A stretch of 64,000 nt of DNA, from positions 14,574,724-14,638,723 of the forward strand of contig CM034610.1 in assembly GCA_020091685.1 (NCBI GenBank), given 5' to 3'. Shown here piece by piece: positions 25,883-37,829 of this stretch. Positions within the stretch are counted from its first letter, which is position 1, and each line of letters opens with the position of its first letter. The position numbers and the translations under genes were made by a program. Source of the DNA: Lutjanus erythropterus. Taxonomy: Eukaryota > Chordata > Actinopteri > Lutjaniformes > Lutjanidae. The notes under the pieces are model-generated. The model did not search any database and was not told the origin of the DNA. It saw only the letters and a program-made list of their open reading frames with translations.

Positions 25883-28800
25883 TTAGTTCTTCTCTCCCTC
25901 CTCTGCATCTCCATCATGCTCTGACCCAGACTCCCGGTCCTCAGTGAGGGAATTGTCCCTCAGTCCTGCCATTGGGACCAGTTTCCCCTCTGAGTCCACT
26001 CCCATCGGCTGGATAATACTGTCTCTGCAAAACAAATGACAAACATGGACAATTTCTAATATCGTTCTTATTGTATTCATTTAACCTTGGTTTGCTCTGA
26101 GCCTGCACTGAGGAGGGTTTTTTAAAATCTTTGTGAACTGTTGTCTTTGTAAAGACTTATACAAATAAACTTCTGTGTGTCTATGAGTCTTTGTCCTTTC
26201 ACTGACCTGGACAGCTTGTTGAAGAGCATGATCAACCTCTTGGCCTCCTCCTCCTTCTCATCTTCCGTCATGCCCTCCATAGGGTCCGGCAGCTCTGCCT
26301 CCACCCGCCCAGTCACAGGGTTGATCCGGTCTTTGACCTGCCTGTACTCCTCTGTGTCTGAGTCGGAATCGCTGGAGTACTGGCCCTCAGTGCTGGGGGT
26401 CCTGGACCCCTGACCGCCCAGCAAACCCCTGGTGGCCAGCAGGCCAGCTGCGTTACCGTAGCCCGTGTACTTAACAAAACGACTCACTGGAGGAAGAAGT
26501 GAGGGTGGTGGTGACGGTTGAGACAAAAATTAACGTTAATGAAAACTTGTTTTTTGATGTTATTTCTAATCAGGTACTTAAGATGAACAGAAAATAAGAG
26601 ATAAATTCAGACAGACACCAGAGGGAGTCTGATTACAAATGCATGTTGTGCAGACAAGCCTCCCTCAAAAATCAGAGAAATCTATTTAAAATTCTAGTGA
26701 AGAGCTTAACATTTACAAATATGCCAGGCTGTATTTTTAAGAAATGCATATAAAATCATGCACAAGGCTATTTTTAGTGCAGTCTTTTATTTACTTAGTT
26801 TTTATATTGTTTAAACTGCCTAATACCCTCTATTACTCTTGAAATGTTTTAATTTTGGTCTACCATGTAACGGACTTTGTAACTTTGTCGCTGTATAAAT
26901 ACTCTTATTATTATTATTATTATTAATAATAATATTGTTGCTCTTGTTTTTAGAATAATTCCATTAGAATGGCAGACAGTGACAAATGTTTAAATAAATA
27001 TTCCACTGAACTGCTGAAACAAGTAAAATACAAATGAGTGATTGTGTCAAACAAAGGGCAAAATCTTTCAAGCAATCTTACAGAAAATTAAAGGGGAAAA
27101 TGAGGATTTAAGAATCTTAAGAGGTTAAAAAATAAAAAACAATACCAAGGTTTAGAGTAATAAAATTGTTGTCATCAGATGTTTGCATTTTCACACATTT
27201 TTAACGTAAAAATCGAGATACAGTGGTGTTGATCAAATTCGATCATTTCAATTTACAGTGTTGTATTTTTTGGACTGTAAGCTGCGATACAAACAAATTA
27301 CTGTTGATGCAGGGAGAGTGATCATGTCTCCTCCTACCGTTTTCCTTGCAGAGGACAAAGATGAGGTCGGCAGCACAGTGTTTAACATCTGTATCCAGAT
27401 GAGTCATGAGACGGATCAGACGACTCTTCACAGTGGAGCCTTCCTCCGGCCTGTGTGACACGTCTCTCAGAGGAGGCAGGATCTAGTGACCGGGATAAAT
27501 TACGATTAAAATCGTCTTTAACATTTGAGAAGTTTCAAATATAATCCAGATATTGTGAGAGGCAAAATGTGACAAGATGTTTCTTTGTAATATTATTTGG
27601 GGGTCTTACATGTTTCCTGATGTAATGGCGTGTTTCTCTGTGCGCTCTGCTGCTCTCTGTGAGCAGGTTGAGGATTGGTGTCAGCTTCTCTTTGATCTTA
27701 TCACCCTGAGAAGAAACAAACAAGGAAGACTCCCTCAGGTTATTTCACTATTAGTAAATAGTCTACTTTTAGGAACGAACTCTTAATTTTTAAGCATTTG
27801 GTCTCTTCTCTGCATATGACATTCTCCCTCACCGACTCCAGGCATCTCTCCATGAACATCATCAGGTTGTGGACACAGTCCATGTTGACCCCCTGGTACT
27901 GCTGCGAGCCGGGCTCCAGAGGAACCATCAGCAGCACGTCGAGACACTGGAGAGGCAGCGCTGACAACAGGTTCACTGTGTGACTGTTGGAAGAAGAAAA
28001 GGTTACAGAAACTGAAATTAGGAGTAAATGAAAGAGAGCATAATGGATTATTATGAAAGATGTCACAATCTCCAAATCCATGATTAGATCAGACTTGACT
28101 TTTGATTTTAAGGTCATGATCTGACTTTTTAAATTTAAACTTTTTTAGCACTAATGGCTGTGCCATCATCAGACTATCAAGTTTTGATTTGTTAAGATGA
28201 ACAGATCATTGCTTTTATGCTCTGAAAACTGTCATTTACATTTTCAAATTCTTCTTGTTTTTGAAGTGTTGTTTTTTTCCTTAGGACATGAGCTGTACCC
28301 TGCAAGTAGGTGGGTGAAGAAAAAAAAAATCATATAGACTTTGAAGGTGCATTTCAATCCATTTTCAGTTTCACCTAATTATTATATTATTATATTACAG
28401 TATACGCATAAATACCATAAGTGATACAAATGCAAACATATACTACTATTAAAGCTGTGATCAGAATTAAACATTACACAGTACTTTACAAAATAATATG
28501 GAGTGAGACACAAATTTATCACCAGCCCAATATAATTTAAAATTTAAATATACATTAAAGAAATAATACTGTTAGAGGAATCATCCCTGATACAGAAATG
28601 AAAATGAAATAAAATAAAGTTAAATTAAAGCGTGCAAGAAGAGGATGTGTGATATTGAATCTACTTACAGATTAATGCTCACAGAGTATTACTTTGAATT
28701 ACATCAAAAGCAACACTTTTTAATTAAAGTGAGATTTAGGGACCAAATTAGGCTTGGATTTTATAACCTGGGATTAAAGTATTACTGAAGAAGCAGATTT

Positions 28801-31800
28801 CATAAAACTCCAAATTAAAACATTAATTAACTGGTCACATTAAAAAAAAAACTGGTCATTGCATTTTATAGATAAAAATATGAATGGTCTGTAAAGCTCT
28901 CTTTACCATTCACTGACATTTTTTATTTACAAAAAAAGACAAAAACAAAAAAGGACAATTACAAAAAATTCTCATCCTACCATCTTTTCTTCTTTAATCT
29001 ATAACACTAAAGATTACACTCCCTCCTTTTACCTCATTTATACCTGTACTGCACATGCTGTATACACATGATCATATACTGCAGTATCCACAGATCATTT
29101 TGACAACATTGTATTTAGCCATTTATGCCAATATAACTTATTTGAACTGAAATAAAACTGAATTGACGATTTTCTTCCTATCCAACCTATCCAACTTTTT
29201 CTTTCATGCTCACCCCTGCAGCTCATCAGTGTCGTCTGTAAGCAAACACTTCCTCATCAGGCAGAGACGCAGAAGCGCCACCAGGTGTCGGTAGAGAGCC
29301 GCATCATCCTGAGGGAGGAGAACACAGACAGAAAACATACAACTTAATTCTTTATGATGTGAAGTACAGCTGAAAAACAACAGAAATTTTTATTTCATCT
29401 GTTCATCTGTAGTTGCTGACATTAAAGCTGAAGTCTGAGAGGTTAATGATGGACTCAGCGTCACTGACCTCACTTGGCTCCTGCCTGTGGGTGCTGTAGG
29501 TGATGTTGAAGAGGATTTTGAGGATCTCGACAATTCGCTGAGAGGCCTCCAATGAGATGGGTGCTGCGGCTGGGTCCAGCACACACTCATACTGGTCCTT
29601 CCATTGAACCTCCAGGCAGCTCTCCAGAGCTGCAGTGAGGATGGACACGCCTCCCTCCTGGAAAAGCAACATGATGAGTGTGAGAGTAAGAAGGACGCCA
29701 GATAAGATGTGCAGAACAAATCAGGCCTGGTCATATCAGTATTAGAATAAACTGAAGGTGACATGATAAACAATAGGAGATACAGCTCAAGTGAGGTTAT
29801 GTTACCTGTTGAAGTTGAGTCCTGAGCTCTGGCTGTAGTGCAGTCATGAGGAACATGAGGCGTAGTTCATAGAACTGAACACTGGAGGGAGATGAGCAGC
29901 TGATGCTGGAGGACAGACGCTCAATGAGACCACACATGAGCCTGATGGAGACAACAACAAGACGTCAGCTGTCTGGAAATGTGTTTATTTAGAGATTATG
30001 ATAAATAATGATAATACTGTCAGTGTGACGAGCCACAAACAATTTTATCTCAGTCAGTCTGTCAGTTTCCATCTAAGATTTGTGTTTCTGTTAACAGGAA
30101 TGAACTTGTTGCTTTCAATCAGAGTCGTGTGTTGTGAGTCTGTGACTATAATCATCCATAAAAGCACATATTTTGTGATCACTGAGGCATGTCTCTGCCT
30201 TTTCTCATTTTTGAAAGCTGGTGCAAATGTTTTAGTTTGAAGAGAAGCATTTGTTCTGAGATTCGGAGGATTTAAAGATTATTTTTTAGCACTAATGTAT
30301 AATGTGGATTCATTTACACAATTTACCCTGTGACTATACTCTATTTTAGCTAAAGCCCTAAAGCGATTTAAGGCCAGACTGTCTACATTTGTCCATTATG
30401 AGCAGGAGAAAGCTAAATGGACCCAGAAATGTAAATTACAAAGTCAACAGCTGTGTTCAACAGTATATTTGTGTGCATGTTTCTGACCGCATCCTGTGAG
30501 GAAGCCCACCTGAGAGCACTGAACCTCTCCTGTGCCCAGGTGCTGTTGTACACCACGTTACACAACACCTTCATGGCCTCTTTCCTCTGCACCTCCTCTC
30601 CTGAAGGCTCCTCCTCCTCCTCTTCCTCACCCTCCATCTTGCTCTCTCTGCGGTCCCTCCTCCCCTGCTCCAGCACCTTCTGATGGATGCTGCCTCTGTG
30701 CATCTCGTTGATGCTGGTCCTGTGGCTCCCGAACCAGCTGATGCTGTCCAGGTCGCCACTGTTGCTGATGCTGACGTCACTCTTAGCGTCCTCATCAAAG
30801 CACTCTTCATTTTGGTTGTTGGCCTCAGTGTCACCTTCATGTTCGTCAGCGTGACCCTGCAGCACTCTGGCCTCGGTGAGAGAAGTGATGATGTTGTCGT
30901 AGAAATCAGAGTCGGGGTCGTTGGCTTCGTCGCTTGCATCACATGTGGTCAGCCCAGCCAGTTTGGCCACAGTCAGGAGAGCACCGTCGGTCACTAGAGG
31001 AGCCAGGACCTTTTTGTCTCTGGAGAGGATCCTCAGGGTGCGTAGACATACTCTCAGCAGACGCTGTTTAACTCCTGTTCTGATGAACCTCAAGAGGACA
31101 ACAGCTAGATTCTGAGGACAGGAAAAGAGAGGCAGACATTTAGTTTAACACCACACTTTAAAGTACAACTGCCAAAACATCTGGGCAAGCAAAAAGTGAC
31201 AGTGTCAGGTACCTGTCTGAGGATGACGCCTCGATCCTCCTGGTCGTACTCGTCACAGTCAGAGTCAGAGTCAGTGTATTCCCTCACTTTGTTCTTCTTG
31301 AACTGGTACAGCAGGGCAAAGAACACATCATGTCAAATGTGTCACACTTTATTGCAGTTAATGAATTATACACCTTGCTCAGACTGCCAACCTGTATCCA
31401 TTTTTTTGGCATATACAGATTGATTTGTGAAAGTCTGGACAGCAAAAAAAAACAAAACACATGAAATGTGATTTTTGCAAATGGGATCCAAATCACATTC
31501 GGAGGTGGTTTGAAATTTGATCCCAATCGTTTTTGTACAGACACGTTTCAGTCTGGACACTCTAATTAGTCCAGCATGTCTTTTGCATCACTCACAACAT
31601 GACACACAACAAAGACACCAAATCCAAAGTGTCAGAAGTGCATCAGAGCGGCTGGGCATTGCACTCTTCTCTCTTTGAGTTTTTCTGACATGAAAGAGGA
31701 TATCTGCATTAACTTGGGAACATGAATGTTTGGAGGGTCAGATGATGGATCTCCATGTCTCCTGCTTCTGCAACAGAGAGCTGTGTCACAAGCATCTGTA

Positions 31801-33743
31801 GTTCCAGGTCTGTGTTTTGGCAAGAACCTGGTGATACGATACCTATCATGATACAAGGGCTAAGATTCAATATATTGCAATACTGTATGCAAGGTGATAT
31901 ATTGCTATTTTAAAATCAAATTATAGGAAACCTGTCATAGTATAAAGAAGTATAGAACACACCACCATTTGTCTGACATCTTACTTTAAAAAGTTGACTT
32001 TTTTATGCAACTAGAACAGTGAAGATAGATAACAACACTGCTGTCTAGTGACCAGGGGTATAAATACAACACAAAATGAACTACTGCCATGAATCTTTGC
32101 ATGTATCACAATATCACAATACAGTGTGTTTGAGAATCATTTAAGTATCACACAATGTGGTCAACACAGCAACACACACAAATCCGGTCTGCTCGCTGGT
32201 AAATAACAGTGCAGGCAGTCCATCTTAAAGACCTGACTCGAGAAACAAATCTGATTTGCCTGCAGTCTGAACAAAGCCTTAGTTTAGGGAGTTCTCATGA
32301 GCGACCAAAAGCAGCACTTGAGCATTATTTCTAAACTGTGTCGGCACTGTACCTCTTCTAGTCTTCTTTGCTTTAGGAGGTGGATAGTTCAGTTTCATAG
32401 AGCAACGCAGCAGAAGAGAGGGAGAGAGTAATATTAGTACATATTCATGTCACCATAGTGAATCAGGGGCCAAATTACATACAGTGTCTAACCATTAGAA
32501 GTCATCTTAAGAGCAATTCATCTTAAGAGCAATTCACAAAGCTGCTCAAAGCAACTTTACTGAGTGACTGAGAGAGCACCTAAACTAAGAGGAAACTAAA
32601 CAAACGGCGGGGTTGATCCTGTTGCTATAGATGACATCATGTTTCTGAATTAAGTTATTATTGATTTTGAATGAGAATGAAATACCGATGAGGAATATTT
32701 AAAGAGTACAGGTGCAGCCAAAACCAAGCTAGTAAAAATAATACAGTAAAGTAAAATAGAATAAAATTAATATTAAGAATATAAATAATAAATAGAGTAA
32801 GGTAAAATGATGAGCAGCTGGCCATAGAAATCTACACTGGGTCTCTGAATGCCTCACTTGTGAGCAGGCAATAAACACAGTCTAACCATATGTACAGTCT
32901 TTCAATAAACAATATATATTTTTCCATATATGAGAATGGCTGAGTATATAACAGACAGACTAACAGCAGAACTCCATGTAAAGACAGACATATTTTTAAA
33001 CTGATGGGCTCCTGTAATTGCTTTTTTTTAGATTGTCAATGTGATAAGATGCTGCGCTGACTTAATAATTAACATCTACCTCTTTTCAGGTATTTTTATG
33101 TTACTTGTTTGGAAACTCCTCACTTCTCTATAGATACTTTTATTTAGGAGTTTCTCTTAACTCTTAAGTTAGAGGCTACTTTTGACTTCAGGGTGTCTGT
33201 GAATACCCAGATTCATATCTGTTGTTTAATGGCTGCAAATGACAGAGCTGAAGTGTTGAATAGATTAACATGCAGCATGCTGGTTATTCAATCACTCTGG
33301 TCAGGCTCAATCTGCCTGAGCATGCAAGGAGAGAGGATCAGGGACGACTGATACAGCAGAATTACTAATCACAGACAGACTGTGGAGCAGGGGCGGGGAG
33401 GGGTGGATGAGATGGAGGAGTCGGGTAAGTAAGGGCTGAGGTGAGGTTTAAGGACCACAGGTGGGACTTAAAGAGATGCAACAGCAGCAGCAGCAGCAAC
33501 ATAAACCAACTTACTTTCCTTCGGTCTCTCTCCTCTGCGTCGAAGAAGAAGCACTGCGCAAACTGCAGGAGGGAAATGATTATAAGATGACGCTCTGCGA
33601 ATGTCAAAACATCCAGACACAAGGACGTGTGAGCTTCTTTGTGGCGGCGTTACCTCTTTGTTGAACTCCTGCAGCTGTGTCTGAACACCGTGCTCATTCC
33701 CCTGCTTGATGCACTGGATAATCCCTTCCAGGTCCACGTCCAT
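25883..33743 (-). CDS. Ric8-family G-alpha chaperone/exchange factor (synembryn, Ric8A-like) with acidic insertions
   Basis: Ric8 proteins are cytosolic armadillo-fold chaperones and non-receptor exchange factors for G-alpha subunits. Minus-strand exons in coding order: 33654-33743, 33515-33562, 31213-31302, 30510-31111, 29806-29941, 29469-29657, 29214-29308, 27833-27983, 27610-27705, 27338-27482, 26207-26486, 25883-26024; 687 residues. Family blocks: [13 protein letters not shown] (about 100), [114 protein letters not shown] and IIQPMG. The [14 protein letters not shown] stretch matches the CK2-phosphorylated acidic site of Ric8[10 protein letters not shown] and HLDTDVK favour Ric8A, whereas SRDKKVLAP is closer to Ric8B. 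The protein is about 155 residues longer than either, through exon 3 (residues 47-76) and a block at about 131-250. I did not assign a symbol because it may be a third Ric8 lineage. Confidence 0.9.
27984..29213 (-). other. Intron of Ric8-like gene, AT-rich
   Basis: No coding sequence or clear repeat structure recognised. There are A/T-rich stretches only. Confidence 0.5.
30590..30949 (-). other. Acidic/Ser-rich insertion inside the Ric8-like armadillo region
   Basis: Within the 602-nt exon, about 120 residues separate the block ending VAKLAGL from [13 protein letters not shown], which are nearly adjacent in Ric8A and Ric8B. The insert is rich in Asp, Glu and Ser, has a basic patch (GRRDRRESK) and ends in a Glu run. 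It has no intron of its own and the reading frame is open throughout. I recognise no domain in it. Confidence 0.75.
31213..31302 (-). other. Symmetric 90-nt acidic exon of the Ric8-like gene
   Basis: The exon encodes 30 residues with a repeated [13 protein letters not shown] core and starts and ends at codon boundaries. Ric8A and Ric8B align across it as if it were absent: the preceding exon ends DRRK and the next begins NLAVVLLRF. It could be included or skipped without frameshift. The splice sites are good (CTGTACCAG acceptor, GTAC donor). Confidence 0.75.
31303..33514 (-). other. 2.2-kb intron of Ric8-like gene
   Basis: The intron precedes the acidic cassette exon. It contains an 18-bp tandem duplication at 32503-32536 (CATCTTAAGAGCAATT twice), AT-rich sequence and, at 33478-33500, a short CAG/CAACAG run. 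No further exon is visible, although a very small one could be missed. Confidence 0.5.
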
Positions 33744-34430
33744 GCTTCCTGCACACACATACACACATACAGAGGGAGAGGAATAATCATGTTAGGCCAT
33801 AACAAAATTAAAGTTACACAACAATAATGACGAGGATGGCGGTGAGAGAGGTTATACATTATTAAATACGTTGCAGAGTTACAACAGTTTTATATTTTCA
33901 CATTTTTCTGTTTTTAATCTTTGTTTCCACTTTAGCTCAGTTTCACTTCATTTTTCATACTTTGCTTGTTTAAGTTTATTTTTTATTGTTAAAAAATGTC
34001 TTTGTGAAACCAACTGACTCATGGTCATGTAGACATTTCAGTCTCAATAAACATTTGCATGAAAGGCTTGTTGTGTTGTCAAATTTGACCAAATAGACAA
34101 AACCTAAAATTGAAGACATTTTCCATATAGATTTTATTTTAAATAATTTTTTCTTAACTCGTTTTATTTTTATTTTAGTTCACTGAATGTTTTTGACACC
34201 AAGTTTTAGTTTAGTGTAAAGTACTAAACATTTAGTCTGGTTTTCACCAAGAATGTAAGAATAGAACTCAGTGAATGCAGCATTTAGGGGCAGAAATGAC
34301 AGAATTTCAGCAAAATAATCATCCGTAACTTATCTTCTTTTAAGACTTTTGAATGCTTCCTGGCTAATGAAAGCTGAATCTGTATCTTTTACATGACAGA
34401 TGTCCATACTGAGATGTATTACACACATTA
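33744..34430. repeat. Upstream region of Ric8-like gene with a TTTTAGTT-type repeat
   Basis: 33890-34260 resembles the repeats at 43890-44110 and 58810-59045 (CTTTAGCTCAGTTTCACTTC, TTTTATTTTAGTT and GACACCAAGTTTTAGTTTAG blocks). No CpG-rich promoter or TATA box is evident in front of the Ric8-like ATG. Confidence 0.5.
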
Positions 34431-34790
34431 AGGCTGAATAATTAATTGAAAATGCATCGTAATCACAATATGGCCAACTCAAATTTTTAAATCGCAGGAG
34501 GCACAATATTTAAGACAAAATGTGTGTAAAAATATCATTTTAAGTTACATATATTGTTGTGTTGCAGAGATGTCTTGGCCTACACTTCATATTCTACAGA
34601 CCTAAGAAAACTTCTTTGTTTGCTACAGATCCCTGCAAAAATCACAGCACAATCATTTTAATATGTTTATCAATGAAAACAAGAATAATGATGTAAAAAT
34701 TATAATTCTCTCCAATATCGCAAATCTTATCGCAATTGTAGTATTAGTCAAAATAACTGCAATTACATATTTTTCAAATTATTGTATTCC
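34430..34790 (+). repeat. Dispersed repeat family D
   Basis: Begins AAGGCTGAATAATTAATTGA and continues with CGTAATCACAATATGGCCAA, AATCGCAGGAGGCACAATAT and CCCTGCAAAAATCACAGC. Related fragments are at 4125-4405 (reverse), 5130-5300 and 18440-18740 (reverse). Non-coding. Confidence 0.65.
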
Positions 34791-35189
34791 AGGCTAATGA
34801 AAGCTGAGTCTGTGTCTTTTACATAACATTTGATGTATTATACACATATACATAAAACGATTGCAAACAGTTTACAAGAGTTTAACTTACCTTGCTTAAT
34901 TCACGTAATGTGTGTCAAAATCACCTTATGTGCTGTCACAACTCCAACTTTGCTTCAGCTCGCTTCCTCGTATGTCTCGGTCCACGTATGCACAATATAC
35001 TGTCCTCCGCCTTTAAATTTGCTCAATTCACTTGCTTTCCAGTTACACTCATGCACTCAGTATATCTCTGTGTCTCCCTCTCTCTCTCTTTAATCCAGTC
35101 GAGGTGCAGGAGCCATGGAGTGGTTATGGTTATAATCCACTAATGGACTCTAAGCTTATATCTCTCAGTGTTGACCCTCTAACCTACAG

Positions 35190-35230
35190 GTCTGTGTCTC
35201 TCTCTCTCTCCCTCTCTCTCTCTCTCTCTG
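35190..35230 (+). repeat. (CT)n microsatellite
   Basis: About 20 CT units with a CC interruption, followed by TGTCCAGC. The short peptide frames across it are repeat artefacts. Confidence 0.9.
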
Positions 35231-37829
35231 TCCAGCTTTAACACACTGTTTCACTCAAATCTCTTAACAGCTTGGGAATCACTGAAATAACCATTAAGAT
35301 TTTGCTTGTTATCACGCTTCTCTAGCTGTTACATAACTACACTGGAGCTACTGATGGAAATGCATCTGCACAGTCACCTAGGATAACATCAATATGTTTC
35401 AGCTGAAAGCTCACAGCTTGAAATACCTGTCATTTTATTGATCATAATCCTTCCATCACGCAAATGAAAAGGTACAGTGAATTACATATTGTGCTCATAT
35501 GGAATTATAATGCTTTATGTTTCTAGTCCCACAAGGTGGAGCTGTTTTCAAGGCTGAGTCAATCCAGCCGTGAAGTCTGGAGACAGGGTTTCTGCAGGTT
35601 TCAACAAGTCAAATTTTACCTCCTCCGTCCCGAGCTTTGACTTTGTAAACATTGTTCACTTCTCCAAGCTACCTGAGATTAGTAGGACCTGATGGCTTTG
35701 CTTTCAAACAGGACACAGTTGCTTAAATAAATGGTGTCTCTCATAAAGGGACACTGGGTTTATTTTACTGTATAACACAATAAGGTCACCAGTGTGTAAC
35801 AAAATATAAAACTGGTTATTTCAGTGACTGAACATGGCTTTTGCAAAAACAAAATCGCTAACAATGCTACACATCTAAAAGCCTTGTGATTTTGTCTGTT
35901 TTGTAACTCCACTCCAACCTTATTATTACTCCTATTATTGCATTCAGCTGCAATATGTTTCTGCTCTTGACAGAGAAACGGCCTAAAAATCCATCACATA
36001 AAAAAAAAAAATCTTTGTAGAAGAACTGTTTATACTGTTTTGAACTGTTGGTTTCTTCTCAAATCTGTTTCCTTACATTTACTCCTCTACTTTGCATAAG
36101 TAAGTAGTAGTAAGTCCTAAAGTCCTTGTTCCTCAAACAACTACTTCCTAATTAGCAGTACTCTAGCTTGTTACTATTGCTCAAATGTATATGCTCTATC
36201 AAAACTACATAAATTACTATGCTTAATAAGTTTCAACCATAAAATTGTTTTTTTTTTCCCTAAAAACCATTTAAAAAATGAGACTGTGGTTTAATCCAAC
36301 TTTACAACAGTAAAGTTAACACAAATTCAGATTACTGGACTTGTTACTGGACAAACTACAAATTGATATTGATTGAGTTCAATGTTTTTCAAAACCTGTG
36401 AATCCTACAGGTCCTTCAGGATACAGTCGTGAATGTGCACAAAAAACTGACTGATCAGTCTGATAGTATGCAAGATAAACTGTGGACAAACTGCGAGTCT
36501 GTCAGTCATGCACATGTGCAAACACAATCACATGTACACATGCCCACACGCAAGCAATCACATGATCCCCTCAAGGCTTACACCTGATAATACTTATTTA
36601 TACTAAAATATTATATATATAATATATATAATATATAATACAATATACAATGATAATATAAAAATACTTTCTTTCTAGTGTTGAAGTGTAAAATTCTGGT
36701 ATCATGAAAACTCCACTACAGATGGTACCAATTTACATTAGATCAGGTGCGACATAAATTGATCTGCAGTAAGGGATTTAATAAATCAGCTGTTTTTTTT
36801 TTCATTTTAGCTAACCTACTTTACACACTGTACTGTTAAGATGAAGCAGCAGTTTGCACACTTGTTGCAAAATGTCTTGAGTGTTCTAAAAGGCTTAACC
36901 TGTGAGAAGATGATATGTGAGTGAATGACAGGCTTTCCTGGCAGGATGCTCACTCTTGTGCCCAGTGGGCAGAGGAAACTCGGCCGGGAGGCTCAAGTGG
37001 CCGGCTGGTGGCTGCAGGTTTACAACAACAGGATGCACGCTACGTCAGCGATAGTGGGAGAGAAGTCAGAGGAGTCCTCACAAAGTGCTCGCATGGAAGT
37101 AAACGCACATATTCCTCCAAGATAAATTAGACACTTGAGATGGAGGAAATCAACAACTCAGAGCTACAAGAGACTAATGACCCTGAGTAACCTTTAAACC
37201 AGGAAGAAAACAACCGTTGTCACTGACGTGTGCAATCCAGGACTATTTGCTAGTCATCCTGACATCATGACTAGCTGCCATAACAGCTGGGACATGATAT
37301 ACTACATGTAGCCTAAACTCAAAGCACATCTGTTTGCTTTTAGAGGTCAATTCACTTCAGTGTGAATCAGAACAGAGTATGGATCTCTATGTTTGATATA
37401 TATTGACAGTATAGGTATGTAATAGTATGGTATTTTCACTACGTCTATATACATTAGTTATCATTAACAACATAGTTATAAGCAGTGGTTATAACACTTT
37501 TTCTATGTGTTTGTTATTTTCTTAAAGTCACTGTCCACTAAAAGATATGTTTTGCTTATTCTTCCTTCAATTAGATGTTTGACCATCACCTTGCAGAATG
37601 ATGTATGTACAAAGGTTGAGAGCAAAAGGCTGTTTTCACATTCAACACACCTAAAATTTAAGTTTAAGGCGTGTACGTACGAGATAATTTTGTGACTTTT
37701 TACCAACCTTGTAATCCAAGAATGTGCCAATATGCAACTTAAATAAGTGCAATGTGGGAAAAAAAACATCAAATGCAGTGGAACTGTATACAGCTATAAA
37801 GGCATTTTAACTGTGGAATATATACAATA
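35231..37829. other. Gene-free AT-rich interval
   Basis: Includes an alternating AT tract at 36606-36660. I found no exon with splice sites and coding bias, and no clear transposon ends. Confidence 0.55.

Noticed and set aside
25883-33743. Assigning this gene firmly as ric8b
   Set aside because: The SRDKKVL segment is Ric8B-like, but [16 protein letters not shown] and GVNMD are Ric8A-like, so only family level is supported by eye.
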